Shown: positions 36,170 to 44,887, counted from the stretch's first letter. The stretch: 64,000 nt of DNA from Amycolatopsis iheyensis (GCF_024703995.1 NZ_JAMXQV010000001.1:434001-498000); one strand, 5' to 3'. Notes: generated by a model from the letters alone, not told the origin. Numbers and translations are program-made.

Positions 36170-37105
36170 ATGAGAGCTGTGTGGTTGCGGGAGTTCGGCG
36201 GGCCCGAGGTGCTCGTGCCGGGGGAGGCGCCGGATCCGGTCGCCGGGCCCGGCCAGGTGCTGGTCGAGGTGGTGTTCGCGAACATCACGTTCGTGGAGAC
36301 GCAGTTCCGGGCGGGCGCTCCCGGCCCGTTCCGGGCGACACCGCCGATGATCCCGGGCAACGGCGTCGGCGGCGTGGTCAGCAGGGTCGGCGAAGGGGTC
36401 GATCCGGCGCTGACCGGGCAGCGGGTGGTGACGTCGACGGGCGGGTCCGGCGGGTACGCCCAGCGGGTCGCGGTCGCGGCGGAGTCGGTGTTCGCGGTGC
36501 CGGACGCGTTGTCGCTCGACGCGGCGGCGGCGTTGCTCGCGGACGGCCGCACCGCGACGGGCCTGGTGCACGCGACGGGGGTGCGCCCCGGCGACCGGGT
36601 CCTCGTGGAGGCGGCGGCGGGCGGTGTCGGCGGCCTGCTGGTGCAGCTGGCGAAGGCGGCGGGCGCGTCGGTGGTCGGTGCGGCGGGCGGGCCGGCGAAG
36701 GTGGCTTCGGTGGTGGGCGCGGATGACGTCGTCGACTACCTACGCGCCGACTGGGCGGCTTCGGTCGGCGAGGTGGACGTCGTCTTCGACGGCGTGGGCG
36801 GGGCGATCGGCACGACGGCGTTCGGGCTGCTGCGTCCGGGCGGCCGGATGGCGAGCTACGGCCTGGCCGGCGGTTCGTGGGCGGAAGTGTCCGAAGTGGA
36901 CGCCGCGGCGCGCGGGGTTTCCCTGGTGCGCTCGATCGGCAGCCCGGCGGAGCTGCGGGGGTTCACGGAGTCGGCGCTGGCGGAGGCCGCGGCGGGCCGG
37001 CTGGTCCCGGTGATCGGGCAGCGCTTCCCGCTGGAGCAGGCGGCGGACGCCCACGCGGTGATCGAATCCCGTGCCACGGTGGGAAAGACGCTGCTGGTGG
37101 CATGA
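36170..37105 (+). CDS. Quinone oxidoreductase-like (zinc-independent MDR) protein
   Basis: 311 residues, medium-chain dehydrogenase/reductase fold of the quinone oxidoreductase subgroup, with no structural or catalytic zinc cysteines. N-terminal GroES-like domain (MRAVWLREFGGPEVL), nucleotide-binding GDRVLVEAAAGGVGGLLVQL and a Rossmann domain (VGAAGGPAKVASVVGADDVV). Reduces quinones or activated alkenes with NADPH. Start ATG at 36170, 14 nt after a MerR-like dyad, which suggests redox or electrophile induction. Divergent from ald. Confidence 0.87.
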   Translation: MRAVWLREFGGPEVLVPGEAPDPVAGPGQVLVEVVFANITFVETQFRAGAPGPFRATPPMIPGNGVGGVVSRVGEGVDPALTGQRVVTSTGGSGGYAQRVAVAAESVFAVPDALSLDAAAALLADGRTATGLVHATGVRPGDRVLVEAAAGGVGGLLVQLAKAAGASVVGAAGGPAKVASVVGADDVVDYLRADWAASVGEVDVVFDGVGGAIGTTAFGLLRPGGRMASYGLAGGSWAEVSEVDAAARGVSLVRSIGSPAELRGFTESALAEAAAGRLVPVIGQRFPLEQAADAHAVIESRATVGKTLLVA

Positions 37106-37143
37106 GCGGGTTCGACGGGGTTCTGCGGGGCCCCTGACCGCGC

Positions 37144-37175
37144 GGGTCGCGACGGACGGACCGACCGTGCGACCC
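37144..37175. terminator. Imperfect hairpin after the dehydrogenase gene
   Basis: Outer stem GGGTCGC / GCGACCC, continued inside by ACGG / CCGT pairs with a bulge. Lies 39 nt past the dehydrogenase stop and is the likely terminator for that gene. Confidence 0.5.
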
Positions 37176-37176
37176 A

Positions 37177-37468
37177 CCGGGTACGACGGCGCTCGAAGAC
37201 TGGCCCGACGGTGTCGTCGCCCAGCTGTGGGCCGCGGAGCCGGAACACCGCGCCCCACCCATCCCTGGGGGACGAGCCCCGCTCAGTCTATCGCCGGTGC
37301 CCGACAGTTCGGCCGATATACGGGTGAGGGAAAGAGATCTGTCCACATTCGGCGCGGGCTGTGGACAACGCGGAGATCGTGTACCCGCACGACAACGCCG
37401 ACACGCTCTGGGTGCACCTGCGCCCGGCGCGGCTGGTCGCGACGGACCTCAGCTACGAGGCCGGCTGA
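37177..37468 (+). pseudogene. Possible decayed coding remnant
   Basis: Inside a 400-nt gene-free gap (37106-37507), two short stretches look coding but lie in different frames. From 37186: TALEDWPDGVVAQLWAAEPE. From 37361 (GTG) to the TGA at 37466: VDNAEIVYPHDNADTLWVHL and on, loosely like the DUF2283 start. No complete frame links them, and no family is certain. I read this as an eroded gene rather than a functional one. The rest of the gap holds the hairpins at 37144-37175 and 37471-37500. Confidence 0.3.
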
Positions 37469-37470
37469 AA

Positions 37471-37500
37471 GCCGTGGAGGGCGCCAGTGCCCTCCACGGC
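37471..37500. terminator. Terminator of the metalloprotease gene
   Basis: Perfect 12-bp stem GCCGTGGAGGGC / GCCCTCCACGGC with a 6-nt loop, 7 nt past the protease stop in its reading direction. Confidence 0.8.
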
Positions 37501-37507
37501 GAAAGCA

Positions 37508-38419
37508 TCAGGCCCGGTAGGCCGACCAGGAGCTGTTCATCCGCGTGGTCTGGCCCGCGGTGAACTCGTACATGCAGGAGTCGTAGCTGTAGTCCATGAA
37601 GTTGTGGATCGGGTCGTTGCCCGCCGCCGAGCAGGTGTTCTTGCTCGCCGGGCAGCCCGACGTCGCCGTTGCCTCGGCCGGCGTGTCCGACACGTAGTCG
37701 CCCGAACCGGAGCAGCCGCCCTGGAACGTGTGGTACAGCCCCATCCAGTGGCCGATTTCGTGGGTGGCGGTGTCACCCTCGTTGTAGTTCGTCGCCGAGC
37801 GGCCCGGGAGGGACTCGTCGAGGATCACCACGCCGTCCATCTTCGGCGCGGAGGTGTAGTTCCACGGGAACGTGGCCCAGCCGAGGAGGTCGTCGCCGAG
37901 GTTGGCCGTGTAGATGTTCAGCGCGTTCTTGCCGCCCTTGTGCAGCGCGTTCTTCATGTTGCGCTCGGCGGACGTGCCGTCGGTGATGCCGTTGTACCAG
38001 CTGGAGTTGTTCGTGTAGTCAGTGCTCACCAGCGAGAAGCTGTAGCCGCTCTTCGCGTACGCGCTGTTGAGCACCGAGATCTGCTTGGTGATCGTCGCAG
38101 CCGGGAGGTTGCCGGTCGAGCCGCTGGTGATCACGTGGAAGTAGACCGGGATCGACACCGCCGCCGCGGCGAGCGCGGTGCGCTTGCCGGCCAGCCTGCC
38201 CTGCATGTCCGCCTCGACGCGGGCCGCTTCGGCCGGCGAAAGGCTGTCGGCGTGACCGTCCTTGCTGCGGTCCGCGGACTGGGTGGGGGTGAAGCAGTCG
38301 CCCGACGGCGCGGCGACCGCGCTCCCGGCCGTGGTGCCCGGGACGACCAGGGCGACGAGGGAGAGCGCGGACACCGCACCCAGCTTGACGGCCCTGCGAA
38401 ACCGCTCCGAACTGCTCAT
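37508..38419 (-). CDS. Secreted zinc metalloprotease, M43 (pappalysin-like)
   Basis: 303 residues. Sec signal peptide (RRAVKLGAVSALSLVALVVP), then a propeptide-like segment and the metzincin catalytic domain. The active site HEIGHWMGLYHTFQGGC contains HExxHxxGxxH, and NFMDYSYDSCMYEFT supplies the Met-turn. Paired cysteines agree with a secreted protein. Degrades extracellular protein; no inhibitor gene nearby. ATG at 38419 chosen for the GAGGAG 5 nt upstream; a GTG two codons earlier overlaps that site. The 150 nt before it, up to the PucR stop, hold its promoter, with nothing else recognised. Confidence 0.92.
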   Translation of the reverse strand: MSSSERFRRAVKLGAVSALSLVALVVPGTTAGSAVAAPSGDCFTPTQSADRSKDGHADSLSPAEAARVEADMQGRLAGKRTALAAAAVSIPVYFHVITSGSTGNLPAATITKQISVLNSAYAKSGYSFSLVSTDYTNNSSWYNGITDGTSAERNMKNALHKGGKNALNIYTANLGDDLLGWATFPWNYTSAPKMDGVVILDESLPGRSATNYNEGDTATHEIGHWMGLYHTFQGGCSGSGDYVSDTPAEATATSGCPASKNTCSAAGNDPIHNFMDYSYDSCMYEFTAGQTTRMNSSWSAYRA

Positions 38420-38570
38420 GGACACTCCTCTGCACCGACCCGGCTACCCCGGGTGCTGCGAAGAAAAATGCGTCAGGCGATCACCGGAATCCACCCTCTT
38501 TCGGCGGGAAAGGACAATCCGAACGATCGGCGCGATCCATGCGGAGCAGCGCATGCGGCGAACGGCGCAG

Positions 38571-40118
38571 TCAGCTCCAGCGCAGCGCCACCAGCTGGGT
38601 GAGCAACGCCAGCCGGACGTCGGGGTCGTCGAGGTCCAGCGGCACCAGCTCGAGGAGCTTGCGCATCCGGTACCGCAACGTGTTCGGGTGGATCCGCAGC
38701 TCGCGCGCCGCCGCGCGCGGGTCGCCGGGGTGGCGCAGCCATTCGTAGAGCGTCTCGACGTAACCGGCCTTGCCCGATTCGTCGTGCGCGCGCAGGGCGC
38801 CCAGCGGGCCGAGCTCCGCCACCCTCGCGCCGGCCGCCGCCGTCGCGCCGCGGTGCAGCGTCAACGCCGTCCAGGCTTCGTCGAACGTGATCACCCGCTC
38901 CTCGAGGAGCTCGGCACGCAGCAGGCCGAGGGCTTCGTCGGCCTGGAGGCGCGACGCGGAGAGGTCGCCGATCTCGCCGGGCGCCCCGGCCGCGGCTCGC
39001 GGGGCGCCGCCGCGGCGGGTGGCCGTCGTCGCCAGCGCGTCGCGCAGCTCCGTCCAGCCGCCGGGGCCCGGCCGGTCCGGGACCACCGCGTAGAGCAGCC
39101 CGCCCAGCTCGGTCGCCACCGGACGGCGCCCGATGCCCTGGGAGATCCGCTCGAGCAGGGCCAGCCGCAGGCCCTCGGCGTCGCGCCCGTCGCCGCCGGT
39201 CACCTCGATGACGACCACGCGGTGCGGTTCGTCGGACAGGTCCAGCTCGGCCATCGCCTTGCGCGGGTTCGCCCGGCCTTCGAGCACCCCGCGCAGCAGC
39301 TCGGCGGACGCGCGGCGCTGCGCGTCGGTGTGCGCGCGACGGCGCAGCAGGTGCAGCGCGACGACCGGGGCGGCGTCGGCGAAGGCGGCCGCGCGCTCGT
39401 CGGACACCGGCCCGGCGACGACCGCCCACATCGACCCGAGCAGCTCGCCCCCCATCCGGATCGGCACGATCAGCCGCGGCAGCGTGCCGTCGCGCTGCGC
39501 GGGGACGAAGATCGTCTGCCGGCCGCGCGACAGCTCGCGGAACACCCCGCGCGAGCGGAACCGCGCGAGCACGTCGTCCGGGATGCGCCGGCCCATGATC
39601 GTGGCGACGCGTGCGGGGTCGGTGAGGTCCTGACGCGCGGAGTAGGCGAGCACGCGCGAGTTGGTGTCCTCGATGGTCACCGGCGCGTCCACGACGGACG
39701 CGACGGCGTCGGCCAGCCGGAACAGGTCACCGGAGCCCGGGTCGAGGTCTTCGGACTCGTCGGCGAGGGCGTCGAGGACGGTCCGCAGCAGCCACACGAG
39801 CTGGGCCCACGACGTCGCGGCGTGCACCTGGACGAGCGCGATCCCGCTGGCCTTCGCGGCCCGCTTGACGGCCGGCTTCGCGGCGAGCGGCGGCTTGAGC
39901 AGCACGGCGGCAGCGCCCTGCTCGGCACTCTGCTTCACGAGCTGGACGGCGTCTTCGGGACCGGTGGTGGCGACGCCGAGCACGAGGTCCCCGGCGGCGA
40001 CGGCCCCGCCGGGCTCGGCGATCACGACGTCGGCGACGGCGGGCGGGTCCTCGGGCACCTGGAGTGCGTGGAGCAGCGTCGGCCCCACCCGGTCGACCAC
40101 ATTGCGCACCGAGACCAC
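38571..40118 (-). CDS. PucR-family transcriptional regulator
   Basis: 515 residues. An N-terminal PucR-type sensor domain (VVIAEPGGAVAAGDLVLGVA, HAATSWAQLVWLLRTVLD), a central GAF/GGDEF-like region (ADAVASVVDAPVTIEDTNS), and a C-terminal CdaR-type HTH (PRAAARELRIHPNTLRYRMR). Regulates catabolic genes for purines, amino acids or aromatics in related proteins. The reading frame stays open far upstream (to 43646), but homology stops near the GTG at 40118. It is divergent from the methyltransferase gene. Confidence 0.88.
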   Translation of the reverse strand: MVSVRNVVDRVGPTLLHALQVPEDPPAVADVVIAEPGGAVAAGDLVLGVATTGPEDAVQLVKQSAEQGAAAVLLKPPLAAKPAVKRAAKASGIALVQVHAATSWAQLVWLLRTVLDALADESEDLDPGSGDLFRLADAVASVVDAPVTIEDTNSRVLAYSARQDLTDPARVATIMGRRIPDDVLARFRSRGVFRELSRGRQTIFVPAQRDGTLPRLIVPIRMGGELLGSMWAVVAGPVSDERAAAFADAAPVVALHLLRRRAHTDAQRRASAELLRGVLEGRANPRKAMAELDLSDEPHRVVVIEVTGGDGRDAEGLRLALLERISQGIGRRPVATELGGLLYAVVPDRPGPGGWTELRDALATTATRRGGAPRAAAGAPGEIGDLSASRLQADEALGLLRAELLEERVITFDEAWTALTLHRGATAAAGARVAELGPLGALRAHDESGKAGYVETLYEWLRHPGDPRAAARELRIHPNTLRYRMRKLLELVPLDLDDPDVRLALLTQLVALRWS

Positions 40119-40156
40119 GACGTCATTCTGGCCGAGAAACCGCTGGACGGCTCGCC

Positions 40157-40162
40157 TAGGGT
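40157..40162 (+). promoter_or_regulatory. -10 box for leaderless methyltransferase mRNA
   Basis: TAGGGT ends 7 nt before the GTG at 40170, with no ribosome-binding site between. Confidence 0.55.
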
Positions 40163-40169
40163 CGAAACG

Positions 40170-40790
40170 GTGAGCGACGCACGCAAGATCGTCGAGGCCG
40201 GCTACGACAGCTCGGCGCAGCGGTACCTCGAGTGGAGCGCCCGGATCACGGACGACCCGCGGCAGCGCTTCCTCGCCGAGCTGAGCGGCCGCCTCACCGA
40301 CGGCGCGCGGGTGCTCGACCTCGGCTGCGGCGCGGGCGTGCCCAGCACAGCGCTGCTGGCCGAGCACCACGACGTCCTCGGCGTCGACGTGTCGGCGACG
40401 CAGCTCGCCCTCGCGCGGCGCCACGTCCCGGGCGCGCGGTTCGAGCAGGCGGACATGACCGCGGTGTCCTTTCCGGACGGCAGCTTCGACGCCGTCACGG
40501 CGTTCTACTCGGTGCTGCACGTCCCGCGCGAGGAGCAGGGCGCGCTCTTCGGCCGGATCGCGCGCTGGCTGCGCCCCGGCGGGTGGTTCCTGGCGGCGCT
40601 GGGGTGCAGTGAGGCGAACGGCGTCGAGGACGACTGGCTGGGGACGCCGATGTTCTTCAGCAGCCACGCGCCGGCGGAGAACCGGCGGCTCCTCGAAGCC
40701 GCCGGTTTCACGCTGGTCGTCGACGAGCCGGTGACGATCCGCGAGCCCGAAGGCGACGCCACCTTCCACTGGGTGCTCGGCCGCGCCTAG
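40170..40790 (+). CDS. SAM-dependent methyltransferase (class I)
   Basis: 206 residues. SAM-binding motif I VLDLGCGAGVPSTALL, motif post-I VLGVDVSATQLALARRHVPG, and FDAVTAFYSVLHVPREEQGA as motif II. UbiE/Methyltransf_11 type; substrate unknown. The GTG at 40170 is supported by the TAGGGT box 7 nt before it. Its stop overlaps the stop of the convergent monooxygenase gene by 4 nt. Confidence 0.88.
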   Translation: MSDARKIVEAGYDSSAQRYLEWSARITDDPRQRFLAELSGRLTDGARVLDLGCGAGVPSTALLAEHHDVLGVDVSATQLALARRHVPGARFEQADMTAVSFPDGSFDAVTAFYSVLHVPREEQGALFGRIARWLRPGGWFLAALGCSEANGVEDDWLGTPMFFSSHAPAENRRLLEAAGFTLVVDEPVTIREPEGDATFHWVLGRA

Positions 40791-42313
40791 CGCGACAACA
40801 CCGCGTCCAGCACCCGCCGCAGCTCGCCCGCCGGGTCGTCGACCGACATCGGCGCCCGCCACGCCACCACGCCGTCCGGACGCACCAGCGACGCGCCGCC
40901 CGTCGAAAGCCCGTAGCGGGCGGCGAACAGCTGGTCGTCGACGACGTGGCAGTCGATGCCCGCCTCGGCCGCGGCCGGGCCCCAGCCGTCGCCCGCGCAC
41001 AGCAGCACCCACGACCGCCCCAGCAGGTCCAAAGTGGACGCCAGTCCCGGCGCGCGGAAGCCGGGACGGCCGGTCGGCGCGTGGATGTCCTCGACGCGCG
41101 CGCCGTCGTCGGGCTCCTCCGAAAGCACCGCCGACGAGCGGTACCGGAACCCGAGGACGGCGTTCAGCGGGTCCTCGGCGGGGGTGATCCCCGAAACGTC
41201 CAGGCCGGGGTGCATCCGCTGCTTCATGTTGTGCAGCGAGGTGTCGATGATCATCCGCGCGATCGGCCGCCGCTCGGCCTCGTACGTGTCGAGCAGTGCC
41301 GGGCCCGCGTCGCCGCGCAGCACCGCGGCGAGCTTCCACGCGATGTCCGCGCCGTCGCCGACCGCCGTGTTGCCGCCCTGGCCGCCGGTCGGCGGGGTCA
41401 CCTTCGCCGCGTCGCCGACCAGGAAGACGCGGCCTTCCCGGAACCGGTCGGCCAGCCGGGCGGCGACCTCCCACGAACCCGTCCACACGATCCGCGGCTC
41501 GAGGTCCGGCAGGTCGGTGGCGCTGCGGATCATCGCGACCAGCCGGTCGTGCGGGAAGTCCGCCGGGGACTCGCCGCGAGCGGGGAAGTAGTCCGGCGCG
41601 AAGACGTACCGGTTCGGCACGTCGGTGTTGACCAGCCCGGCCGTGAAGTCCGGGTGCTGCAGGTAGAACAGGTCCGTCACGCCGGGCCGGACGCGGTCGC
41701 CGAGGTCGGCGTCGAACACCACGCCGAGGCAGTGGCTCAGCGCGTCCATCCCGGTGGTCCCGATGCCGAGGCGGCCCCGGATGCCGCTGCGGCCGCCGTC
41801 GGCGGCGACGACGTAGTCCGCGCGCACCACCGTCTCCTCGCCGGAGTCGCGGTGCCGCAGCGTCGCGGTGACGCCGTCGTCGTCCTGCGTCAGGTCGACG
41901 AGCTCGGTCCGGAACCGCACCCGCGCACCGGCCTTCTCCGCGTGCGCCAGCAGGATCGGCTCGACGACGTCCTGCCCGGCCATGCCGGCGGGCATCGTCG
42001 TCGAGGCCGAGATGTCGTACTCGCTGCCGTCCTCCAGCAGCCGGTGCAGCACGCGCCCGGCGAGGCTGGTCGCGACGGTGATCCGCAGCCCCTGCGACGC
42101 CCGCGGGCTCACCTCGAGGACCTCGCGGTCGATTCCTGCCCAGTGGAACAACTCCATCGTGCGCCAGTTCTGCCCGGCGGCCCGCGAGTGGACCGACGTC
42201 CCGGCGTGCCGTTCGACGGTCAGGACGTCCACTCCCTCGCGAGCCAAGAACAACGACGCCGACAACCCGCCCAGCCCGGCCCCCACGACCAGGACCTGAG
42301 TCCGCTCCTCCAT
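40787..42313 (-). CDS. FAD-dependent aromatic-ring monooxygenase
   Basis: 508 residues, class A flavoprotein hydroxylase (PheA/TfdB type). Dinucleotide motif VLVVGAGLGGLSASLFLARE, DG motif YVVAADGGRSGIRGRLG, GD motif GRVFLVGDAAKVTPPTGGQG, and a thioredoxin-like C-terminal domain. Hydroxylates phenolic or polyketide aromatic rings with NAD(P)H and oxygen. ATG at 42313 with GGGAGGAATC before it. An AT-rich palindrome 30 nt upstream suggests tight repression. No ring-cleavage genes adjacent, so pathway context is missing. Confidence 0.9.
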   Translation of the reverse strand: MEERTQVLVVGAGLGGLSASLFLAREGVDVLTVERHAGTSVHSRAAGQNWRTMELFHWAGIDREVLEVSPRASQGLRITVATSLAGRVLHRLLEDGSEYDISASTTMPAGMAGQDVVEPILLAHAEKAGARVRFRTELVDLTQDDDGVTATLRHRDSGEETVVRADYVVAADGGRSGIRGRLGIGTTGMDALSHCLGVVFDADLGDRVRPGVTDLFYLQHPDFTAGLVNTDVPNRYVFAPDYFPARGESPADFPHDRLVAMIRSATDLPDLEPRIVWTGSWEVAARLADRFREGRVFLVGDAAKVTPPTGGQGGNTAVGDGADIAWKLAAVLRGDAGPALLDTYEAERRPIARMIIDTSLHNMKQRMHPGLDVSGITPAEDPLNAVLGFRYRSSAVLSEEPDDGARVEDIHAPTGRPGFRAPGLASTLDLLGRSWVLLCAGDGWGPAAAEAGIDCHVVDDQLFAARYGLSTGGASLVRPDGVVAWRAPMSVDDPAGELRRVLDAVLSR

Positions 42314-42342
42314 GATTCCTCCCTGTCTGTGAATCTCCCTGA

Positions 42343-42367
42343 TAAGATATCTTAGCCACAGAGATAT
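42343..42367. promoter_or_regulatory. AT-rich operator upstream of the monooxygenase
   Basis: TAAGATATCTTA (42343-42354) is a perfect 12-bp palindrome 30 nt before the monooxygenase ATG. Eleven bases further on, GAGATATCC repeats the GATATC core. MarR, PadR and TetR operators look like this. No regulator gene sits next to it. Confidence 0.55.
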
Positions 42368-42371
42368 CCGT

Positions 42372-42445
42372 GGAGCAAGGAGGTAGGCTCCCAGGACTTG
42401 AGAACGGTTGGGTACTCCGTTCGGCCGAAGTAACTTCGGACCAAC
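42372..42445 (+). ncRNA. Candidate structured leader RNA of metY
   Basis: Between the operator and the metY ribosome-binding site. Stem 1: GGAGC (42372-42376) with GCTCC (42387-42391). Stem 2: GTTGG (42407-42411) with CCAAC (42441-42445), enclosing CCGAAG-TAA-CTTCGG (42425-42439). It ends 28 nt before the metY ATG. The position suggests a cis-regulator of methionine genes, but the sequence does not match the SAM-I or SAM-IV cores I know. RNA status is inferred from structure only. Confidence 0.4.
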
Positions 42446-42473
42446 AGACCCCTTGAGCCGCAAGGAGAAACCG

Positions 42474-43784
42474 ATGAGCGCGGACGACACCTCGGCGTGG
42501 TCCTTCGAGACCAGGCAGATCCACGCGGGCGCCGCGCCGGATCCGGCCACGGGCGCGCGGGCCACCCCGATCTACCAGACGACGTCGTACGTCTTCCGGG
42601 ACAGCCAGCACGGCGCCGACCTGTTCAGCCTCGCCGAGCCCGGCAACATCTACACGCGGATCATGAACCCGACGCAGGACGTGCTGGAGCAGCGCGTCGC
42701 CTCGCTCGAAGGCGGTGTCGCGGCGCTGGCGTTCGCGTCCGGCTCGGCCGCCACCACCGCGGCGATCCTCAACCTCGCGGGCGCGGGTGACCACTTCGTC
42801 TCGAGCCAGTCGCTCTACGGCGGCACCTACAACCTCTTCCACTACACGCTGCCGAAGCTCGGCGTCGAGGTCACCTTCATCGACGACCAGGACGACCTCG
42901 AGCAGTGGCGGGCCGCGGTCCGGCCGAACACCAAGTTCTTCTTCGCCGAGACGCTCGCCAACCCTGGCAGCAACGTCCTCGACATCCGCGGCGTCGCCGA
43001 CGCCGCGCACGAGGCCGGCGTCCCGCTGCTGGTCGACAACACCATCCCGACGCCGTACCTGGTGCGCCCGATCGAGCACGGCGCCGACGTCGTGATCCAC
43101 TCGGCCACGAAGTACCTCGGCGGCCACGGCACGACGATCGCCGGCGTGCTGGTCGACGGCGGCACGTTCGACTTCGGCAAGGACCCGGCGAAGTTCCCGG
43201 GCTTCACCGAGCCCGACCCGAGCTACCACGGCCTGAAGTACTGGGAGGCGCTCGGCCCCGGCGCGTACGCGGCGAAGGCCCGCGTCCAGATCCTGCGTGA
43301 CACCGGCGCGGCGATCGCGCCGCTGAACAGCTTCCTGATCCTGCAGGGCATCGAGACGCTGTCGCTGCGCATCGAGCGGCACGTCCAGAACGCGCAGGCG
43401 CTCGCCGAGTGGCTGGAGCAGCGGGACGAGGTCGAGAAGGTCTACTACGCCGGCCTGCCGTCGAGCCCCTTCTACGAGGCCGGGCAGAAGTACCTGCCGC
43501 GCGGCGCGGGCGCCGTCCTGTCGTTCGACCTGCGCGGCGGTGTCGAGGCGGGCCGGAAGTTCGTCGACGGCACCGAGCTGCACAGCCAGCTGGTGAACCT
43601 CGGCGACGTCCGCAGCCTGATCGTGCACCCGGCCTCGACCACCCACAGCCAGCTCTCGGCCGAGGAGCAGCTCGCCAGCGGCGTCACGCCGGGCCTGGTC
43701 CGGATCGCCGTCGGGCTGGAAGGGATCGAGGACCTCAAGGCCGACCTGGAAGCCGGATTCCGGGCGGCGAAGGCCGAACTGTGA
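42474..43784 (+). CDS. metY: O-acetylhomoserine sulfhydrylase
   Basis: 436 residues, Cys/Met-metabolism PLP enzyme. Makes homocysteine (or cysteine) from O-acetylhomoserine (or O-acetylserine) and sulfide. PLP lysine in VVIHSATKYLGGHGTTIAGV; also ETLANPGSNVLDIRGVADAA and HPASTTHSQLSAEEQLASGV. The ATG at 42474 has AAGGAG 8 nt upstream; the frame before it is non-homologous. The stop overlaps the metX start (GTGA). Confidence 0.95.
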   Translation: MSADDTSAWSFETRQIHAGAAPDPATGARATPIYQTTSYVFRDSQHGADLFSLAEPGNIYTRIMNPTQDVLEQRVASLEGGVAALAFASGSAATTAAILNLAGAGDHFVSSQSLYGGTYNLFHYTLPKLGVEVTFIDDQDDLEQWRAAVRPNTKFFFAETLANPGSNVLDIRGVADAAHEAGVPLLVDNTIPTPYLVRPIEHGADVVIHSATKYLGGHGTTIAGVLVDGGTFDFGKDPAKFPGFTEPDPSYHGLKYWEALGPGAYAAKARVQILRDTGAAIAPLNSFLILQGIETLSLRIERHVQNAQALAEWLEQRDEVEKVYYAGLPSSPFYEAGQKYLPRGAGAVLSFDLRGGVEAGRKFVDGTELHSQLVNLGDVRSLIVHPASTTHSQLSAEEQLASGVTPGLVRIAVGLEGIEDLKADLEAGFRAAKAEL

Positions 43785-44887
43785 CCGTTACCGGTGCCTG
43801 GCGGGTCGGGGACCCGCCAGGCCGCCGGGAGTTCGTCACCGGCCCCGGCGCGCTCGCGCTGGAGGCCGGTGGCGTGCTGCCGTCGTTCACCCTCGCCTAC
43901 GAAACGTGGGGGACGCTGAACTCCGACGCGTCCAACGCCGTCCTGGTCGAGCACGCGCTGACCGGCGACAGCCACGCGGCCGGGCCGGCCGAGCCGGGTC
44001 ACCCCAGCGCGGGCTGGTGGGACGGGCTGATCGGGCCCGGGAAAGCCTTGGACACCAGCGAGTTCTTCGTTGTGGTGCCGAACGTGCTGGGCGGCTGCCA
44101 GGGCTCGACCGGCCCCTCGTCGGACTTCGACGGCAAGCCGTGGGGCAGCCGGTTCCCGGTCGTGACCGTGCGGGACCAGGTGGCCTCGGAAGCGGTGCTG
44201 GCCGATCACCTGGGCATCGAGCGCTGGGCTGCCGTCGTCGGCGGGTCCATGGGCGGGATGCGTGCGCTGGAATGGGCGGTGACGTTGCCCCCGCGGGTGG
44301 CGTCGGTGCTGGTGCTGGCCTCGACCGCGCGGGCGTCGGCCGAGCAGATCGCCTGGGCGGCGCCGCAGCTGCACGCGATCCGGGCGGACCCGTTCTTCCA
44401 CGGCGGTGACTACTACGCCGCGCCGGCGGGGCCGCACGCCGGGCTCGGCGTCGCGCGGCGGATCGCGCACGTCACCTACCGCAGCGAGCCGGAGCTGGCC
44501 GAGCGGTTCGGCCGGGCGTACCAGGGCGACGAGGACCCGTTGCGGGGCGGGCGGTTCGCCGTCGAGTCCTATTTGGACCACCACGCGGCCAAGCTGGCCA
44601 GCCGGTTCGACGCGAACAGCTACCTGGTGCTGACGGAGTCGATGAACACCCACGACGTCGGCCGCGACCGCGGCGGCGTGGCGGCGGCGCTGGGCCGGGT
44701 GACGGCCCGGGCGGTGATCGGCGGCGTCGACAGCGACCGGCTCTACCCGCTGTACCAGTCGGCGGAGATCGCGGCCGGGATCCCGGGAACGCCGGAGCCG
44801 TCGGTGGTTTCCTCGCCCTACGGCCACGACTCGTTCCTCATCGAGACCGGCCAGATCGCGGCGCTGGTCAAGGCGCTGCTGGGTTAG
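43781..44887 (+). CDS. metX: Homoserine O-acetyltransferase
   Basis: 368 residues, alpha/beta hydrolase fold. Acetylates L-homoserine with acetyl-CoA, providing the MetY substrate. Nucleophile Ser in VVGGSMGGMRALEWAVTLPP (about residue 156), acid in GVDSDRLYPLYQSAEIA and the His in SPYGHDSFLIE. The TESMNTHDVGRDRGG motif is characteristic. GTG start coupled to metY; the two act as a sulfhydrylation branch. Confidence 0.95.
   Translation: MTVTGAWRVGDPPGRREFVTGPGALALEAGGVLPSFTLAYETWGTLNSDASNAVLVEHALTGDSHAAGPAEPGHPSAGWWDGLIGPGKALDTSEFFVVVPNVLGGCQGSTGPSSDFDGKPWGSRFPVVTVRDQVASEAVLADHLGIERWAAVVGGSMGGMRALEWAVTLPPRVASVLVLASTARASAEQIAWAAPQLHAIRADPFFHGGDYYAAPAGPHAGLGVARRIAHVTYRSEPELAERFGRAYQGDEDPLRGGRFAVESYLDHHAAKLASRFDANSYLVLTESMNTHDVGRDRGGVAAALGRVTARAVIGGVDSDRLYPLYQSAEIAAGIPGTPEPSVVSSPYGHDSFLIETGQIAALVKALLG

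Noticed and set aside
40157..42313. Biosynthetic gene cluster around the aromatic monooxygenase
   Set aside because: Only a methyltransferase and a PucR regulator adjoin; no core synthase or ring-cleavage genes within reach.
42372..42473. Known SAM riboswitch
   Set aside because: I could not find the conserved SAM-I or SAM-IV core segments; kept only as an unclassified leader candidate.
38571..43646. A 1691-codon open frame on the minus strand
   Set aside because: Only the part below 40118 has PucR homology. Above it the frame runs antisense through the methyltransferase and metY and out of frame through the monooxygenase; it is open because of the high GC third positions.
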